Of a stretch of DNA of 64,000 nucleotides, positions 1-8,487 are shown one piece after another. How positions within the stretch are numbered: position 1 is the first letter of the stretch; each line of letters opens with the position of its first letter. A program made the position numbers and the translations under genes. Under the pieces are notes generated by a model. It was not told the origin of the DNA, did not search any database, and saw only the letters and a list, made by a program, of their open reading frames with translations. The stretch covers positions 2,976,001 through 3,040,000 of the forward strand of contig NZ_CP029347.1 in assembly GCF_003143555.1 (NCBI RefSeq), read 5' to 3'. This stretch comes from Saliniradius amylolyticus (lineage in GTDB: Bacteria > Pseudomonadota > Gammaproteobacteria > Enterobacterales > Alteromonadaceae).

Positions 1-312
1 GTGAACAAACTGATTGATGTGCTCAAGGTACAGGACCTCACCGAAGGTCAGCACGTGGAACGCGAGTTGATGCTAATCAAGGTTGGGACCCGCAGCGAGG
101 CGGTGAGGGCAGAAGTTAAACGCTCCATCGATATCTTCCGTGGTAAGGTGCTGGATGTGACACCTAAGTGTTATACCCTTGAGATGACCGGCACCAGCGA
201 TAAACTGGATGCCTTTGTCAGCACCATGTCGCAAACCGCAGAAATTCTGGAGCTGTCACGCACCGGCGTCTGTGGTTTAGCCAGAGGTGATAAGGCCATG
301 CGCACCAACTAA
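1..312 (+). CDS. ilvN: acetolactate synthase small (regulatory) subunit, 3' part
   Basis: This is the C-terminal 103 residues of the regulatory subunit of acetohydroxyacid synthase, which gives the catalytic subunit full activity and valine feedback control in branched-chain amino acid synthesis. The segments DVLKVQDLTEG, ERELMLIKV and the ending SRTGVCGLARG are typical of the C-terminal half of the small subunit. The family is about 160 residues long, so the N-terminal ACT domain lies upstream of the window. The GTG at position 1 is most likely an internal valine codon and not a start. A strong terminator follows at 339. Expected upstream partner: the large subunit gene (inference). Confidence 0.93.
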   Translation: MNKLIDVLKVQDLTEGQHVERELMLIKVGTRSEAVRAEVKRSIDIFRGKVLDVTPKCYTLEMTGTSDKLDAFVSTMSQTAEILELSRTGVCGLARGDKAMRTN

Positions 313-338
313 GTCAAGAGCGCACACAGAGCAAAAAA

Positions 339-362
339 GGATACCTTCGGGTATCCTTTTTT
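339..362 (+). terminator. rho-independent terminator after ilvN
   Basis: GGATACC and GGTATCC pair around a TTCG tetraloop and are followed by a run of T. An A run precedes the stem, so the hairpin could also work for the minus-strand chemoreceptor gene ending at 425. Confidence 0.9.
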
Positions 363-424
363 ATCGGTTTTGTTTCTCTGTTACAGGTCTCTGTGTTGAA
401 AGATGGGAGCCCAGATTCCCTGGG

Positions 425-2584
425 CTAGGCTGTGCGCAACTTGTCTAACTGAGTCACCAGATCAGTCACGCTTTGCTGAATAGCTTCCGCGCTGACGCGA
501 GACTGGCTGGCCAAATCAGCCACCTCTTTAGTGACATCGCCGATGGCCACCATATTCTTGTTCAGCTCCTCGCTGACCTGACTTTGCTCTTCTGCGGCAG
601 TGGCCATCTGCAGGATACGTTCGTTGATCTGGGAAATCTCACTGACCACATCACGCATTTTTTCATAGGACCCTTTAGATAAATCGGCCGCTTGTTGGGC
701 GCGATTATTGCCTTGTTCTATAATACCGACCGTCGAGCGCACCTCGGACTGCAAGCCGTCGATCACCGAGCTAATTTCACCGACGGACTCGGCCGTTTTC
801 GATGCCAAAGCCCTGACCTCATCGGCGACCACACTAAAGCCTCTACCATGTTCCCCCGCCCTCGCTGCCTCAATCGCCGCATTCAGCGCCAGCAAGTTGG
901 TCTGATCGGCAATAGCGTCAATCACATCTAAGATCTTGCGAATATTGTCACTCTGCTCGGATACCTTGGAGACGGCCTGAGAGGCACTGGACATGTCTTC
1001 CGATAATTGCCGAACATTGTCTACCGACTGGGAGAGATCGTGCTCTGTGGATTTGACCGAGTCATTGGCTATAGTCGCACTGTCGGCCGCCTCGGCCGCA
1101 TGCTGTGCCACTCCTCGCGCCGTTTCCGACATTTCGGTGATAGCCGTTACGACACTGTCGATTTCCTGCTGCTGGCTTTGAATCTGGGTATCCGTTTGTT
1201 CTGAATAATGGGCCATCTCTTTAGCGCCTTCTGACGCGCTGCGGCTGGAGGACTTTGCCTGATTCAATAGCTCACACACTTTGCTCTGAAACTGATTAAA
1301 GCTTTCCGCCAATGAAATGAGTTCGGCATGAGTCTCGACATTCAGCGTCTGGGTCAGGTCGCCGCCCTGGCCTGCCAGTTCACGCATTTTGTTCGCCACC
1401 ATACTCAGTGGACTGACAATAGAGCGTGTAAAGACGCTCACTAATAACAGACTTACCACCACCAGAATTAGGGTGATGACTAACAATCCGCCCACCAGCT
1501 CTGCAACCTCGGACTCGATGGCGTCTGAGACCGAATTCACCGAGGACATGGCCACGTCATAATCGACGCCGATAAGCATATACCACTGAGTCTTCGCGCT
1601 GGGCAGGCTTATTGGTTGACTGACGTACAGGTACTCCTGATCACGTAACGCCCGGCTGGTTTGTGCCGTGTCACTTAGCAGATTGTTAGCCAGCGATTCT
1701 GGCATCGCCTCCGACAGAGGCCTTGCTAATACTGCATCAGGATCACTCGCCGCCGCCAGGAAGCCATCCTGACTCACCACATAAACCTGAGACTTACCCT
1801 GATACAGTGAGTCGGCTAATGCCTTGGCATTTTGCTGCAAAATAGGCAGGTTTACATCCACACCAACGACACCCCTGAAGCGCCCCTCGGCGATGACCGG
1901 CACCGTCAGTGATGTCATCAGTTCCTCATAGCCTTCACGTATCTCATAGTTATAAGGGTTGGAGACACAGGGGGCAGCCTTCTCTTTCGGGCACAAGAAC
2001 CACTCCGCCGCACGAAACCCAAACTCATCCCGGGTGGTATCGAATTTTTCCTGCGCATCTTCCACGCCCTCAGAAACAATGCTGCCGTCTGGGTTACGCA
2101 CGATATAGATTTCCATCGAGCCATGGCCGGGAACAGAATGCTTCGGCTCGTTCAGGTAATCACTATCATTATCGTGAAACTGATTGGCTTCCAGTTGTGC
2201 ATACATCGAGGATGTGCCACTGGCAGCGAGCGTATCGATCACCAAATCATGCACCTGATCACGAGACAGGGACTGTGCATCGTCACGCTCAATCGTTTTT
2301 GCCAATTGGGACGCTACGGCCAAAGGGTATTGGAGCTTGGACTCCAGCATGGTGGCGATGCCTTCGCCACTGGCTTTAGCCTGAGCATTCAGCTTTTCGA
2401 TGACTTGAGATTCGACGGTGTCAGTGACCCCGTTCTTTATGCGCTGTTCGGTGGAGTTGAGTGACCAGTAGGTGTAACCCAGGAAAATAATGCTGACGGC
2501 GGCCAGAAGGCCGCCCACGACAAAGAGTAACTTTACAGCAAGGCTGCGTTCACGAACTGGCATGGCGGCTTCCCACATTGACAC
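425..2584 (-). CDS. methyl-accepting chemotaxis protein with periplasmic Cache sensor
   Basis: This 719-residue transmembrane chemoreceptor has the usual order. A membrane helix lies near residues 17-40, then a long periplasmic region (about 45-345) of double-Cache character, a second membrane helix near 360-388, a HAMP linker and a cytoplasmic methyl-accepting signalling domain. The signalling hairpin hallmark ([18 protein letters not shown], about residues 558-575) is intact. It is expected to act with CheA and CheW at the inner membrane. The ligand cannot be read from sequence. The first ATG at 2584 is used; in-frame ATGs at 2578 and 2563 are possible. It is monocistronic and convergent with ilvN. 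A small hairpin (AGCCCAG/CTGGGCT) overlaps its stop codon. Confidence 0.92.
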   Translation of the reverse strand: MSMWEAAMPVRERSLAVKLLFVVGGLLAAVSIIFLGYTYWSLNSTEQRIKNGVTDTVESQVIEKLNAQAKASGEGIATMLESKLQYPLAVASQLAKTIERDDAQSLSRDQVHDLVIDTLAASGTSSMYAQLEANQFHDNDSDYLNEPKHSVPGHGSMEIYIVRNPDGSIVSEGVEDAQEKFDTTRDEFGFRAAEWFLCPKEKAAPCVSNPYNYEIREGYEELMTSLTVPVIAEGRFRGVVGVDVNLPILQQNAKALADSLYQGKSQVYVVSQDGFLAAASDPDAVLARPLSEAMPESLANNLLSDTAQTSRALRDQEYLYVSQPISLPSAKTQWYMLIGVDYDVAMSSVNSVSDAIESEVAELVGGLLVITLILVVVSLLLVSVFTRSIVSPLSMVANKMRELAGQGGDLTQTLNVETHAELISLAESFNQFQSKVCELLNQAKSSSRSASEGAKEMAHYSEQTDTQIQSQQQEIDSVVTAITEMSETARGVAQHAAEAADSATIANDSVKSTEHDLSQSVDNVRQLSEDMSSASQAVSKVSEQSDNIRKILDVIDAIADQTNLLALNAAIEAARAGEHGRGFSVVADEVRALASKTAESVGEISSVIDGLQSEVRSTVGIIEQGNNRAQQAADLSKGSYEKMRDVVSEISQINERILQMATAAEEQSQVSEELNKNMVAIGDVTKEVADLASQSRVSAEAIQQSVTDLVTQLDKLRTA

Positions 2585-2950
2585 GATTCAAAGAATATCT
2601 GTCCTAACTATAAGCTAAAAACCAGACTCCAGATGCTTGATTAGCCGAAATTTTACCGCGAGAGTGCAGCAATATGGGTTAATAGAAGGTTAAAACGCTC
2701 TGGGTCCGTCATTTCTATCGGTTACCCGGCTCTTATTTTTATACCAATAAGAGATAAAAAATGGAATTTATATTTCTACTCCTTACTTCGGCTGCCCACA
2801 TCCAGCCCTTTTTGAGCCAAACAGACACTAACGCCGCCTCGGCTTACACAGAGGTTAAATTATATACACATTTTTATAACAACACTTCCGGTGAGCCTGT
2901 CCTAATATCGGCATGTCGGCATTAGGCCGTCGCAGACATGGGAGGTAACC
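2585..2950. other. intergenic region upstream of the chemoreceptor and the small ORF
   Basis: No convincing gene is seen in this stretch. It must hold the promoter of the minus-strand chemoreceptor. An 8 bp hairpin (CTCTTATT/AATAAGAG) lies at 2730-2753. A 54-codon reading frame at 2761-2925 has a hydrophobic start but no good ribosome binding site. Confidence 0.5.
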
Positions 2951-3163
2951 ATGAAACTGACAATCTGGTGTAACCAAGTACTGGTATCGTTGGCAATGAT
3001 GTCGCAGGGCGACCTTACTCATCGTCGTGATAAGCACGGCGTCGCCCGATTCTCATCTCAGGGAAGCTCTCCGGCAACCCGCTCGCCATTGGGCACAGAT
3101 CTGGGATGCGACGCTGAACTTCGCGCCGCCACGTTAGAAGGCGTATTGACACGCCTGGCCTAA
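2951..3163 (+). CDS. possible small protein of unknown function (70 aa)
   Basis: The reading frame starts at an ATG with an excellent ribosome binding site (GGAGGT at 2941-2946, four bases before the start). It is followed within about 10 bases by a hairpin and a T-rich stretch (CAGGCA/TGCCTG, 3174-3192). This signal set is what one expects of an independently transcribed small gene. The protein has a short hydrophobic N-terminus and a polar remainder (SSPATRSPLGTDLG, then AELRAATLEG). I do not recognise a family. The composition is not clearly different from random reading frames, so translation rests on the start and stop signals only. Confidence 0.38.
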   Translation: MKLTIWCNQVLVSLAMMSQGDLTHRRDKHGVARFSSQGSSPATRSPLGTDLGCDAELRAATLEGVLTRLA

Positions 3164-3173
3164 GCAGAGGAGC

Positions 3174-3201
3174 CAGGCAACTTCTCTGCCTGTTGATTTT
3201 T
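3174..3201 (+). terminator. possible terminator after the small ORF
   Basis: CAGGCA and TGCCTG form a 6 bp stem with a 7-base loop, followed by TTGATTTTTG. An alternative pairing (GCAGAG 3164-3169 with CTCTGC 3184-3189) overlaps it. Confidence 0.4.
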
Positions 3202-3273
3202 GCAATACATATGGGGTTTGTTTAGCGCCCCGCACAGGGTATGTTAGTCATGCAGAGCAAAAAGGAGCCTGTT

Positions 3274-3396
3274 ATGACCGCCAGAGCCGGAAATTTGCAA
3301 CAAGAGCGACAACGCGTGGATGGTACGGTGCCGGGTGGTGGCCCGGATAAACACCGCACGATGGCCACCTGCTGTTTTGTCAGTGGGTGGCAGTGA
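3274..3396 (+). CDS. short leader reading frame (40 aa) abutting the PhoD-like gene
   Basis: An ATG at 3274 preceded by AGGAG (3263-3267) opens a 40-codon frame. It ends in TGA at 3394-3396, immediately before the ATG of the phosphatase at 3397 and in the same frame. The downstream ATG has only a weak GGGTGG upstream, so translation of the phosphatase may be coupled to this leader. The peptide has no recognisable domain and two adjacent cysteines. It may be a leader peptide, or the phosphatase may have a longer N-terminus interrupted by TGA. Confidence 0.4.
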   Translation: MTARAGNLQQERQRVDGTVPGGGPDKHRTMATCCFVSGWQ

Positions 3397-5283
3397 ATGG
3401 CCGGCTTCCCCCCGTTACTGGCCGGCCCCGTTCTGCGACATTGTCATCAGCAGCAACTCACCTTGTGGTTTGTTACCAGCTCCCCTGCACGGGGAGCTTT
3501 TCAAACCTTCGATAACAATGGCCACTGCCTTCTTGAGCAGCCTTTGGAAACGGCCGAACTCAACTCGGTGCAAGTCGGTCAACACTGTTTTATCCACCTG
3601 CTCCGGGTCCAGGCCAGCGAGCCGCTGCCCGGCAATACCCTACTAAGTTACGAGCTCCAGCTGGATACCGACGAAGGACGCCAAGGCCTCACCGAACTGG
3701 CACCAGGTCTGTTGTATCCTGGCCAGCCAAGACCGGTTTTTCAGCTTCCCAAAGACGGTAAGCTATCGCGTTTACTTCACGGCTCCTGTCGTAAGCCCCA
3801 TCATTATCAAAGCGACGCCATGATAACGGTGGATAACAAACTGCATCGGACTCTCACTAAAGCGGAGCAGCGGCCTGACTTATTATTGTTTAGCGGCGAT
3901 CAGGTCTACGTGGACGACGTAGCGGGCCCCATGTTGGTGGCCGTGCACCAGGTTATCGATAAGCTCGGCTTGTTTGATGAAAACTGGCAGGGTGCGGACT
4001 GCCAGACACTGGCCGAATTGCGTCAGCTGACCGATTGTTACTATGGGCGGGAAGGCCTGTTGCCGGACGACAAAGCCAACCAGGCGCTGATGGAGTCCTT
4101 CTTTGAAGGGGCTCGCAAGCCCATTTTCACGTCGGCCGGCGCCCATAACCATTTAGTGGCTTTGAGCGAGGTAATCGCCATGTATCTGTTGGCCTGGTCC
4201 GATACTCCCTGGCAGTGGGTAGATTTGGACATCGGCGAGGCCTGGATCGGGGATTCTTACAAGGCGCGCTACGAGCGCGAGTGCGCCACCATCGATGACT
4301 TTGCCGATGGTGTTAAACACGCCCGCCGAGCTATGGCCCATATTCCCGTGTACATGATCTTCGACGATCACGATGTGACCGACGACTGGAATCTCACCCG
4401 AGGCTGGGAAGAAGCCGCCTATGGCAATCCGTTTTCGAGGCGCATCATCGGAAACGCATTAGTCGGATACTGGCTTTGTCAGGGCTGGGGCAATCAGCCA
4501 GACAACTACCAGCACCTCGCCGAGCAAGTATTACCCTGCTTCACCGACAGCGGTATTGAAGAACACGATAATCTGATCGATGCGGTATTGAACTGGAAGC
4601 ACTGGCATTACCACCTCAATACCTCCCCTAAGCTGGTCGTGTTGGATACCCGCACCCATCGCTGGCGTTCCGAAAGTAGCCCCGGCAAGCCTTCGGGACT
4701 AATGGACTGGGAGACTCTGAGCGAATTGCAGCAAGAGCTGATCGGCCAGGAGTCGGTGATTATGGTCTCCCCAGCCCCGGTGTTCGGCGTTAAGCTGATC
4801 GAAACCATACAGCGTGTTTTTACCTTCTTCGGCAAGCCCCTGGTGGTGGATGCGGAAAACTGGATGGCCCACCCCGGCGCCGCCAATGTGATCCTGAACA
4901 TCTTCCGCCATCAGAAAACACCGCCACGCTTTATCATTCTGTCCGGCGATGTGCATTACTCCTTTGCCTACGATGTAACGCTGCGCTTTCGTCAGAACAG
5001 TCCGCAGATTCTGCAAATCACCGCAAGCGGTATTAAAAATGCGTTCCCCGACAGGCTGTTGCGCTGGTTTGACCGCATCAATCGCTGGCTGTACGGAAGC
5101 CGCTCTCCCCTCAATGTCTTTACCAAACGTCGGCGCATGAAGATTAAGCGACGCACCCCCAACGGCGGCCCCGAAGTGCTGTTCAATCATGCTGCCATAG
5201 GCGAGGTAGAACTGGCCCAAAACATTGAAGAGACCCAGGTCAGGGTGCATACCTCAGACGGTGAAGTAGTGGAATTTAAGTAA
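3397..5283 (+). CDS. PhoD-like (alkaline phosphatase D family) metallophosphatase
   Basis: This 628-residue protein carries the metal-binding blocks of the PhoD-like metallophosphatase family: GSCRKPH near residue 129, SGDQVYVDD near 166, FDDHDVTDDWN near 320 and LSGDVHYSF near 515. These hold the Asp, Asn and His ligands of the di-metal centre. The N-terminus (LLAGPVLRHC...LTLWFVTS) matches the beta-rich N-terminal domain usual in this branch. No signal peptide or Tat motif is visible, so it is probably cytoplasmic, unlike secreted PhoD. The substrate, presumably a phosphomono- or diester, is unknown. The start at 3397 directly follows the stop of a short leader frame. A weak hairpin (5391-5412) lies downstream. 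It stands alone between two unrelated genes. Confidence 0.87.
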   Translation: MAGFPPLLAGPVLRHCHQQQLTLWFVTSSPARGAFQTFDNNGHCLLEQPLETAELNSVQVGQHCFIHLLRVQASEPLPGNTLLSYELQLDTDEGRQGLTELAPGLLYPGQPRPVFQLPKDGKLSRLLHGSCRKPHHYQSDAMITVDNKLHRTLTKAEQRPDLLLFSGDQVYVDDVAGPMLVAVHQVIDKLGLFDENWQGADCQTLAELRQLTDCYYGREGLLPDDKANQALMESFFEGARKPIFTSAGAHNHLVALSEVIAMYLLAWSDTPWQWVDLDIGEAWIGDSYKARYERECATIDDFADGVKHARRAMAHIPVYMIFDDHDVTDDWNLTRGWEEAAYGNPFSRRIIGNALVGYWLCQGWGNQPDNYQHLAEQVLPCFTDSGIEEHDNLIDAVLNWKHWHYHLNTSPKLVVLDTRTHRWRSESSPGKPSGLMDWETLSELQQELIGQESVIMVSPAPVFGVKLIETIQRVFTFFGKPLVVDAENWMAHPGAANVILNIFRHQKTPPRFIILSGDVHYSFAYDVTLRFRQNSPQILQITASGIKNAFPDRLLRWFDRINRWLYGSRSPLNVFTKRRRMKIKRRTPNGGPEVLFNHAAIGEVELAQNIEETQVRVHTSDGEVVEFK

Positions 5284-5390
5284 CCTCGCCGGCGATATTT
5301 TCGCCATTTTACTGCCCACTCACCATCCGTGTGTTTTGTGCGGCCTGACCGAATCGCCCTTATCAATACATTTACACCCTTACAATCGTA

Positions 5391-5412
5391 AAAAGCGACT
5401 TTGGTTGCTTTT
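5391..5412 (+). terminator. possible terminator after the PhoD-like gene
   Basis: AAAAGCGAC and GTTGCTTTT pair with one mismatch around a TTTG loop, ending in a short T run. It lies about 110 bases after the stop codon, so the assignment is tentative. Confidence 0.35.
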
Positions 5413-5524
5413 CGAGACCATATTGATGATCTTTGAGGTTGATCTGGCCGTAATTGCGTTTATTTTTCTAACGTAAGTTCGAACGAAATAACACTCAACG
5501 ACCTTGGTATCTGGGAAACTGCAC

Positions 5525-6694
5525 ATGTTAAAGAAACTCTCGCTCAATCATCTTTTTATCGCTAATTTAGGTTTCTCTGGTGCCTTGGCAGCGCTCGTTG
5601 TAGTGAGCCACCTGTTCAAGCAGAACTCTGTAGTCTGGCTAATACTTGGCCTGCTGTTTTTTGCCGCCAGTATTTTGGTTTTTTGGGCGAGTCGCGAAGC
5701 GGTATTAACAGGGCTTCAGGAACTAAAGAAGATGACCGGGGCTATTGCTAACGGTAACTTCGGTGTCAGGGCGGATTTGGACAGCGGCAATGAATTTGGG
5801 CAGATTGCCCGTCAGCTGAATAAAGGTCTGAAGCAGTTTTCCAGGGCGATGACTCGTATTGATAAGGCTGTTGAAAGACTCAACCAACTGGCCGAGCGCA
5901 CAACCAAAGTCTCGGCCCGCGCGAGATCGTCGAATGACAAACTTAATAAGCAATCGTCGCAAATATCCTCTACCACGGAAGAAATTGCGGTCAGTATCAA
6001 TCAGGTCGCGGAAACCTTTCAAAACATTGCTCAGCAGACCGATCAAGCGAATGACGGGGCGACATCGGCAGGGAGCTCACTTCAGGCTCTGGTAGAAAAG
6101 CTTGGCACGCTTAAGCATTCGGTTACCGTCTTCGATCAAAATTTCGAAGAAGTTGAGAACAGTGCCAAAAAAATCGACAGCTTTGTGGAGATTATTGAGG
6201 GCATCGCCGATCAAACCAACTTACTGGCTTTAAACGCTGCGATTGAGGCGGCAAGGGCCGGTGAACAGGGACGGGGCTTTGCAGTGGTGGCCGACGAAGT
6301 TCGCAGTCTGGCTAAAAAGACTCAAGAGTCCACCTCGGACATTACCTCTATGACGTCCGATCTGCGTAATCTTATCAAGCAGTCTGCAAAGGAAAGTGAG
6401 CTTTCCCTCGAACTTGCCAATGAGTCCGAATCTCTCGCCAACTCTACCAGCGAACAGGTGGTCTCGGTACTCAATGAGGTGGGTCAGATTGCTTCGGGAA
6501 TGGAAGCGGCCAGCGTGACCGCGCAGCAACAAAGCAGCGCCGTTGAGTCCCTGAGCGAGAGCCTGCAATCGCTCAGCGAGCTCTGCGACGACTCTGCTGA
6601 ACAATCACAAGATTTACACGAAAACGCCTCTGAACTGGTCAATATCAGCAATCAGCTTATGGAGCAGGTCGATGATCTTGATGGCGACGATTAA
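5525..6694 (+). CDS. chemoreceptor-like protein with no periplasmic sensor domain
   Basis: This protein of about 389 residues has two adjacent membrane helices near the N-terminus (about 9-30 and 36-56) separated by only a few polar residues, so there is no room for a periplasmic ligand domain. A HAMP-like linker (about 60-110) and a methyl-accepting signalling domain follow, with the hallmark [18 protein letters not shown] near residue 230. Such receptors usually sense membrane or cytoplasmic cues or serve non-flagellar outputs (family knowledge). The ATG at 5525 is preferred over a TTG seven codons upstream. A receiver-GGDEF gene follows 122 bases later on the same strand, which suggests related signalling. 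Confidence 0.87.
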   Translation: MLKKLSLNHLFIANLGFSGALAALVVVSHLFKQNSVVWLILGLLFFAASILVFWASREAVLTGLQELKKMTGAIANGNFGVRADLDSGNEFGQIARQLNKGLKQFSRAMTRIDKAVERLNQLAERTTKVSARARSSNDKLNKQSSQISSTTEEIAVSINQVAETFQNIAQQTDQANDGATSAGSSLQALVEKLGTLKHSVTVFDQNFEEVENSAKKIDSFVEIIEGIADQTNLLALNAAIEAARAGEQGRGFAVVADEVRSLAKKTQESTSDITSMTSDLRNLIKQSAKESELSLELANESESLANSTSEQVVSVLNEVGQIASGMEAASVTAQQQSSAVESLSESLQSLSELCDDSAEQSQDLHENASELVNISNQLMEQVDDLDGDD

Positions 6695-6816
6695 CGGCCA
6701 AGGTTCGACTTCATCACCGGTCAACGCCGTCTGGGGGGGATGAGCGGATGGTTTCTTATCGAGACCACGGCGTCACTAAATGGCAATCCGCATATTTTTT
6801 TGCTAAACCGTGACGG

Positions 6817-7755
6817 ATGAATGTCTTAATCGCTGAAGATAGTAAAAGTTATCGACTCCTGCTGAAAGCTTACCTTGATCAGTTGGGGCATGAGGTAACA
6901 GCGGTGACCGATGGCCAACAAGCCCTTGATGTCTTTCAACAACAAGGCAACGCCCTCGATCTCATCCTGATGGATGTTGAGATGCCGGTGGTCAATGGCA
7001 TCGAAGCGGTAGAATCAATTCGAACCATTCAACAGACCGCTGATATTGAGTGGACACCGGTTATTTTTCTCAGCGCCAGCACTGACGAGGCCGACCTCGA
7101 AGCCAGCATCGCCTCGGGGGGAGACGATTACCTGGTAAAGCCGGTCAGCCAGCGCGTGCTATCGGCAAAGATGCTTGCAATGGAACGTATTATTAAAATG
7201 CGTCAGCGCTTAATTCAGGCCAACTCTGAGTTAAAAGCCCTCGCCTCCGTCGATCCACTGACAGGTTTATACAACAGGAGACATTTTGAACGCATCGCTC
7301 ATGAGGAGATCCGCAAAGCTTACCGCCACGGAAGAAATCTCTGCCTGGCGATTCTGGATTTGGACCACTTTAAAAGTATTAATGATGGTTATGGGCACGA
7401 TGCGGGCGACAAGACATTGATCACCGTCGGCAGTGCAGTCCGGGCCGCGCTTCGAAGCGGTGATCTCTTCGCACGTCTGGGAGGCGAAGAATTCGGTCTG
7501 TTGATTACAGAGTGTGATCATTCATCCATCATCCCCGTGCTTGAACGTTACCGGGAGATCATCGCCAGTCAGTCTATTCCATTAGAAAACGGCGACACCA
7601 TCCAGGTCACCACAAGTGTTGGTGCCTGCCTCCTGGGTGACTCTCAGCGAGAAGATTTCTCTCAACTCTATAAGCAAGCCGACATCGCGTTATATCGGTC
7701 TAAGCACAACGGCCGTAACCGGGTGACGTTAAGTTCAGCCGGGTCAGAACGCTAA
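6817..7755 (+). CDS. response regulator with diguanylate cyclase (GGDEF) output
   Basis: This 312-residue protein has an N-terminal receiver domain with acidic residues near the start, the phospho-acceptor Asp53 in LILMDVEMP and a KP pair near residue 108. A C-terminal GGDEF domain follows, with the active-site variant GGEEF near residue 222. An RxxD inhibitory site (RSGD) sits exactly five residues before it, so the enzyme should make cyclic di-GMP with product inhibition. The architecture resembles PleD/WspR-type regulators. It is cytoplasmic. No cognate histidine kinase is adjacent; the upstream chemoreceptor may be its input (inference). The last four bases overlap the convergent dioxygenase gene. 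Confidence 0.93.
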   Translation: MNVLIAEDSKSYRLLLKAYLDQLGHEVTAVTDGQQALDVFQQQGNALDLILMDVEMPVVNGIEAVESIRTIQQTADIEWTPVIFLSASTDEADLEASIASGGDDYLVKPVSQRVLSAKMLAMERIIKMRQRLIQANSELKALASVDPLTGLYNRRHFERIAHEEIRKAYRHGRNLCLAILDLDHFKSINDGYGHDAGDKTLITVGSAVRAALRSGDLFARLGGEEFGLLITECDHSSIIPVLERYREIIASQSIPLENGDTIQVTTSVGACLLGDSQREDFSQLYKQADIALYRSKHNGRNRVTLSSAGSER

Positions 7756-8408
7756 TCCACCCAGTGGCGCAGCAGGTTTTGTAACGCATTGCTCAGGCGA
7801 TCAAACTGCGCCGATTTACCATTCTGGTCATACTCAGTGCGTCCGGCCAGAGCGAGATCAAAGCATATTTCTCGTTGCCAGCTTTCTCGCAGACGGCTTT
7901 GCATCCAACCTACCAGCGCCAGACGCTGGCCCTGGGTGACTTCAGTGACCTGATGCAGGTAGTGGCTGGGATACAGCAATAATTCCCCTGCTCCCAGGCG
8001 CCAGGCCCGGTCGCCGCTGTGGTCCTGCAACACCAACTCACCACCTTCATAGTCGTCGAGCGGCGTGAGTCCTAAAGTAAAGGAAATATCGGTCCGTTGA
8101 CCATCCATAATGGCATCGTCCGTATGCCAGCCATAAGCCTGCCCCGGCGTATAACGATTTAACATGGGATTAATGATGACCTTGGGCTGGGCAGCCTGAG
8201 CCACTACTGGATGGCGCTGGAGCGCGCTGAGCAGTAATTTAATGGCGCTGTGCTGGCTGTCTTTATAGCGGATTTGCTGATTGTTTTTAACCTCTCTGGC
8301 GGCCCGCCCGGCACTGTGTGTACCAGATAAGAAATCCTCTTCTTTTATGCTGTCGCGCACCGCTTCGAGGGTGCCTGCATCGACCACATTTTTTAGCTGT
8401 ATGATCAT
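7752..8408 (-). CDS. piuC: Fe(II)/2-oxoglutarate-dependent PKHD-type hydroxylase (PiuC-like)
   Basis: This 218-residue protein belongs to the PiuC/YbiX family of iron- and 2-oxoglutarate-dependent dioxygenases. The metal triad is visible: the HTD in YGWHTDDA and a distal His in HYLHQVTEV, with a downstream Arg (GQRLALVGW) for 2-oxoglutarate. The start MIIQLKNV at 8408 matches the family N-terminus. Upstream in-frame codons would run through the divergent promoter and the Fur box. A Fur box begins 15 bases before the start, so expression should rise in iron limitation. Family members sit near siderophore-receptor genes, but no TonB-dependent receptor is in this window. The natural substrate is unknown. 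Its 3' end overlaps the convergent GGDEF gene by four bases. Confidence 0.9.
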   Translation of the reverse strand: MIIQLKNVVDAGTLEAVRDSIKEEDFLSGTHSAGRAAREVKNNQQIRYKDSQHSAIKLLLSALQRHPVVAQAAQPKVIINPMLNRYTPGQAYGWHTDDAIMDGQRTDISFTLGLTPLDDYEGGELVLQDHSGDRAWRLGAGELLLYPSHYLHQVTEVTQGQRLALVGWMQSRLRESWQREICFDLALAGRTEYDQNGKSAQFDRLSNALQNLLRHWVD

Positions 8409-8422
8409 AAAATCCAAATGGT

Positions 8423-8441
8423 ATTGAGAATCACTATCAAT
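8423..8441. promoter_or_regulatory. Fur box between piuC and the EGEG-repeat gene
   Basis: The 15-base core TGAGAATCACTATCA (8425-8439) matches the 7-1-7 Fur consensus TGATAATNATTATCA at all but two defined positions, and the palindrome extends to 19 bases (ATTGA...TCAAT). On the plus strand it overlaps a TTGAGA element with a CACTAT 17 bases downstream. Binding would block both divergent genes. Confidence 0.8.
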
Positions 8442-8487
8442 AGTGCCACTATACGGCAATCTCATCATATTGCACAGAGGAAGGATA

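Noticed and set aside
2761-2925. 54-codon frame with hydrophobic N-terminus (MEFIFLLLTSAAHIQP...)
   Set aside because: No clear ribosome binding site and no family; kept only as part of the intergenic description.
4699-5250. 183-codon minus-strand frame inside the PhoD-like gene
   Set aside because: It is a shadow of a strongly supported gene on the plus strand with no motif of its own. The same applies to other long opposite-strand frames, for example 11102-11635 in prlC and 24170-24739 in gppA.
8443-8487. Upstream in-frame start for the EGEG-repeat protein
   Set aside because: It would disrupt the signal peptide and lies in the promoter region next to the Fur box; ATG 8488 has a strong binding site.
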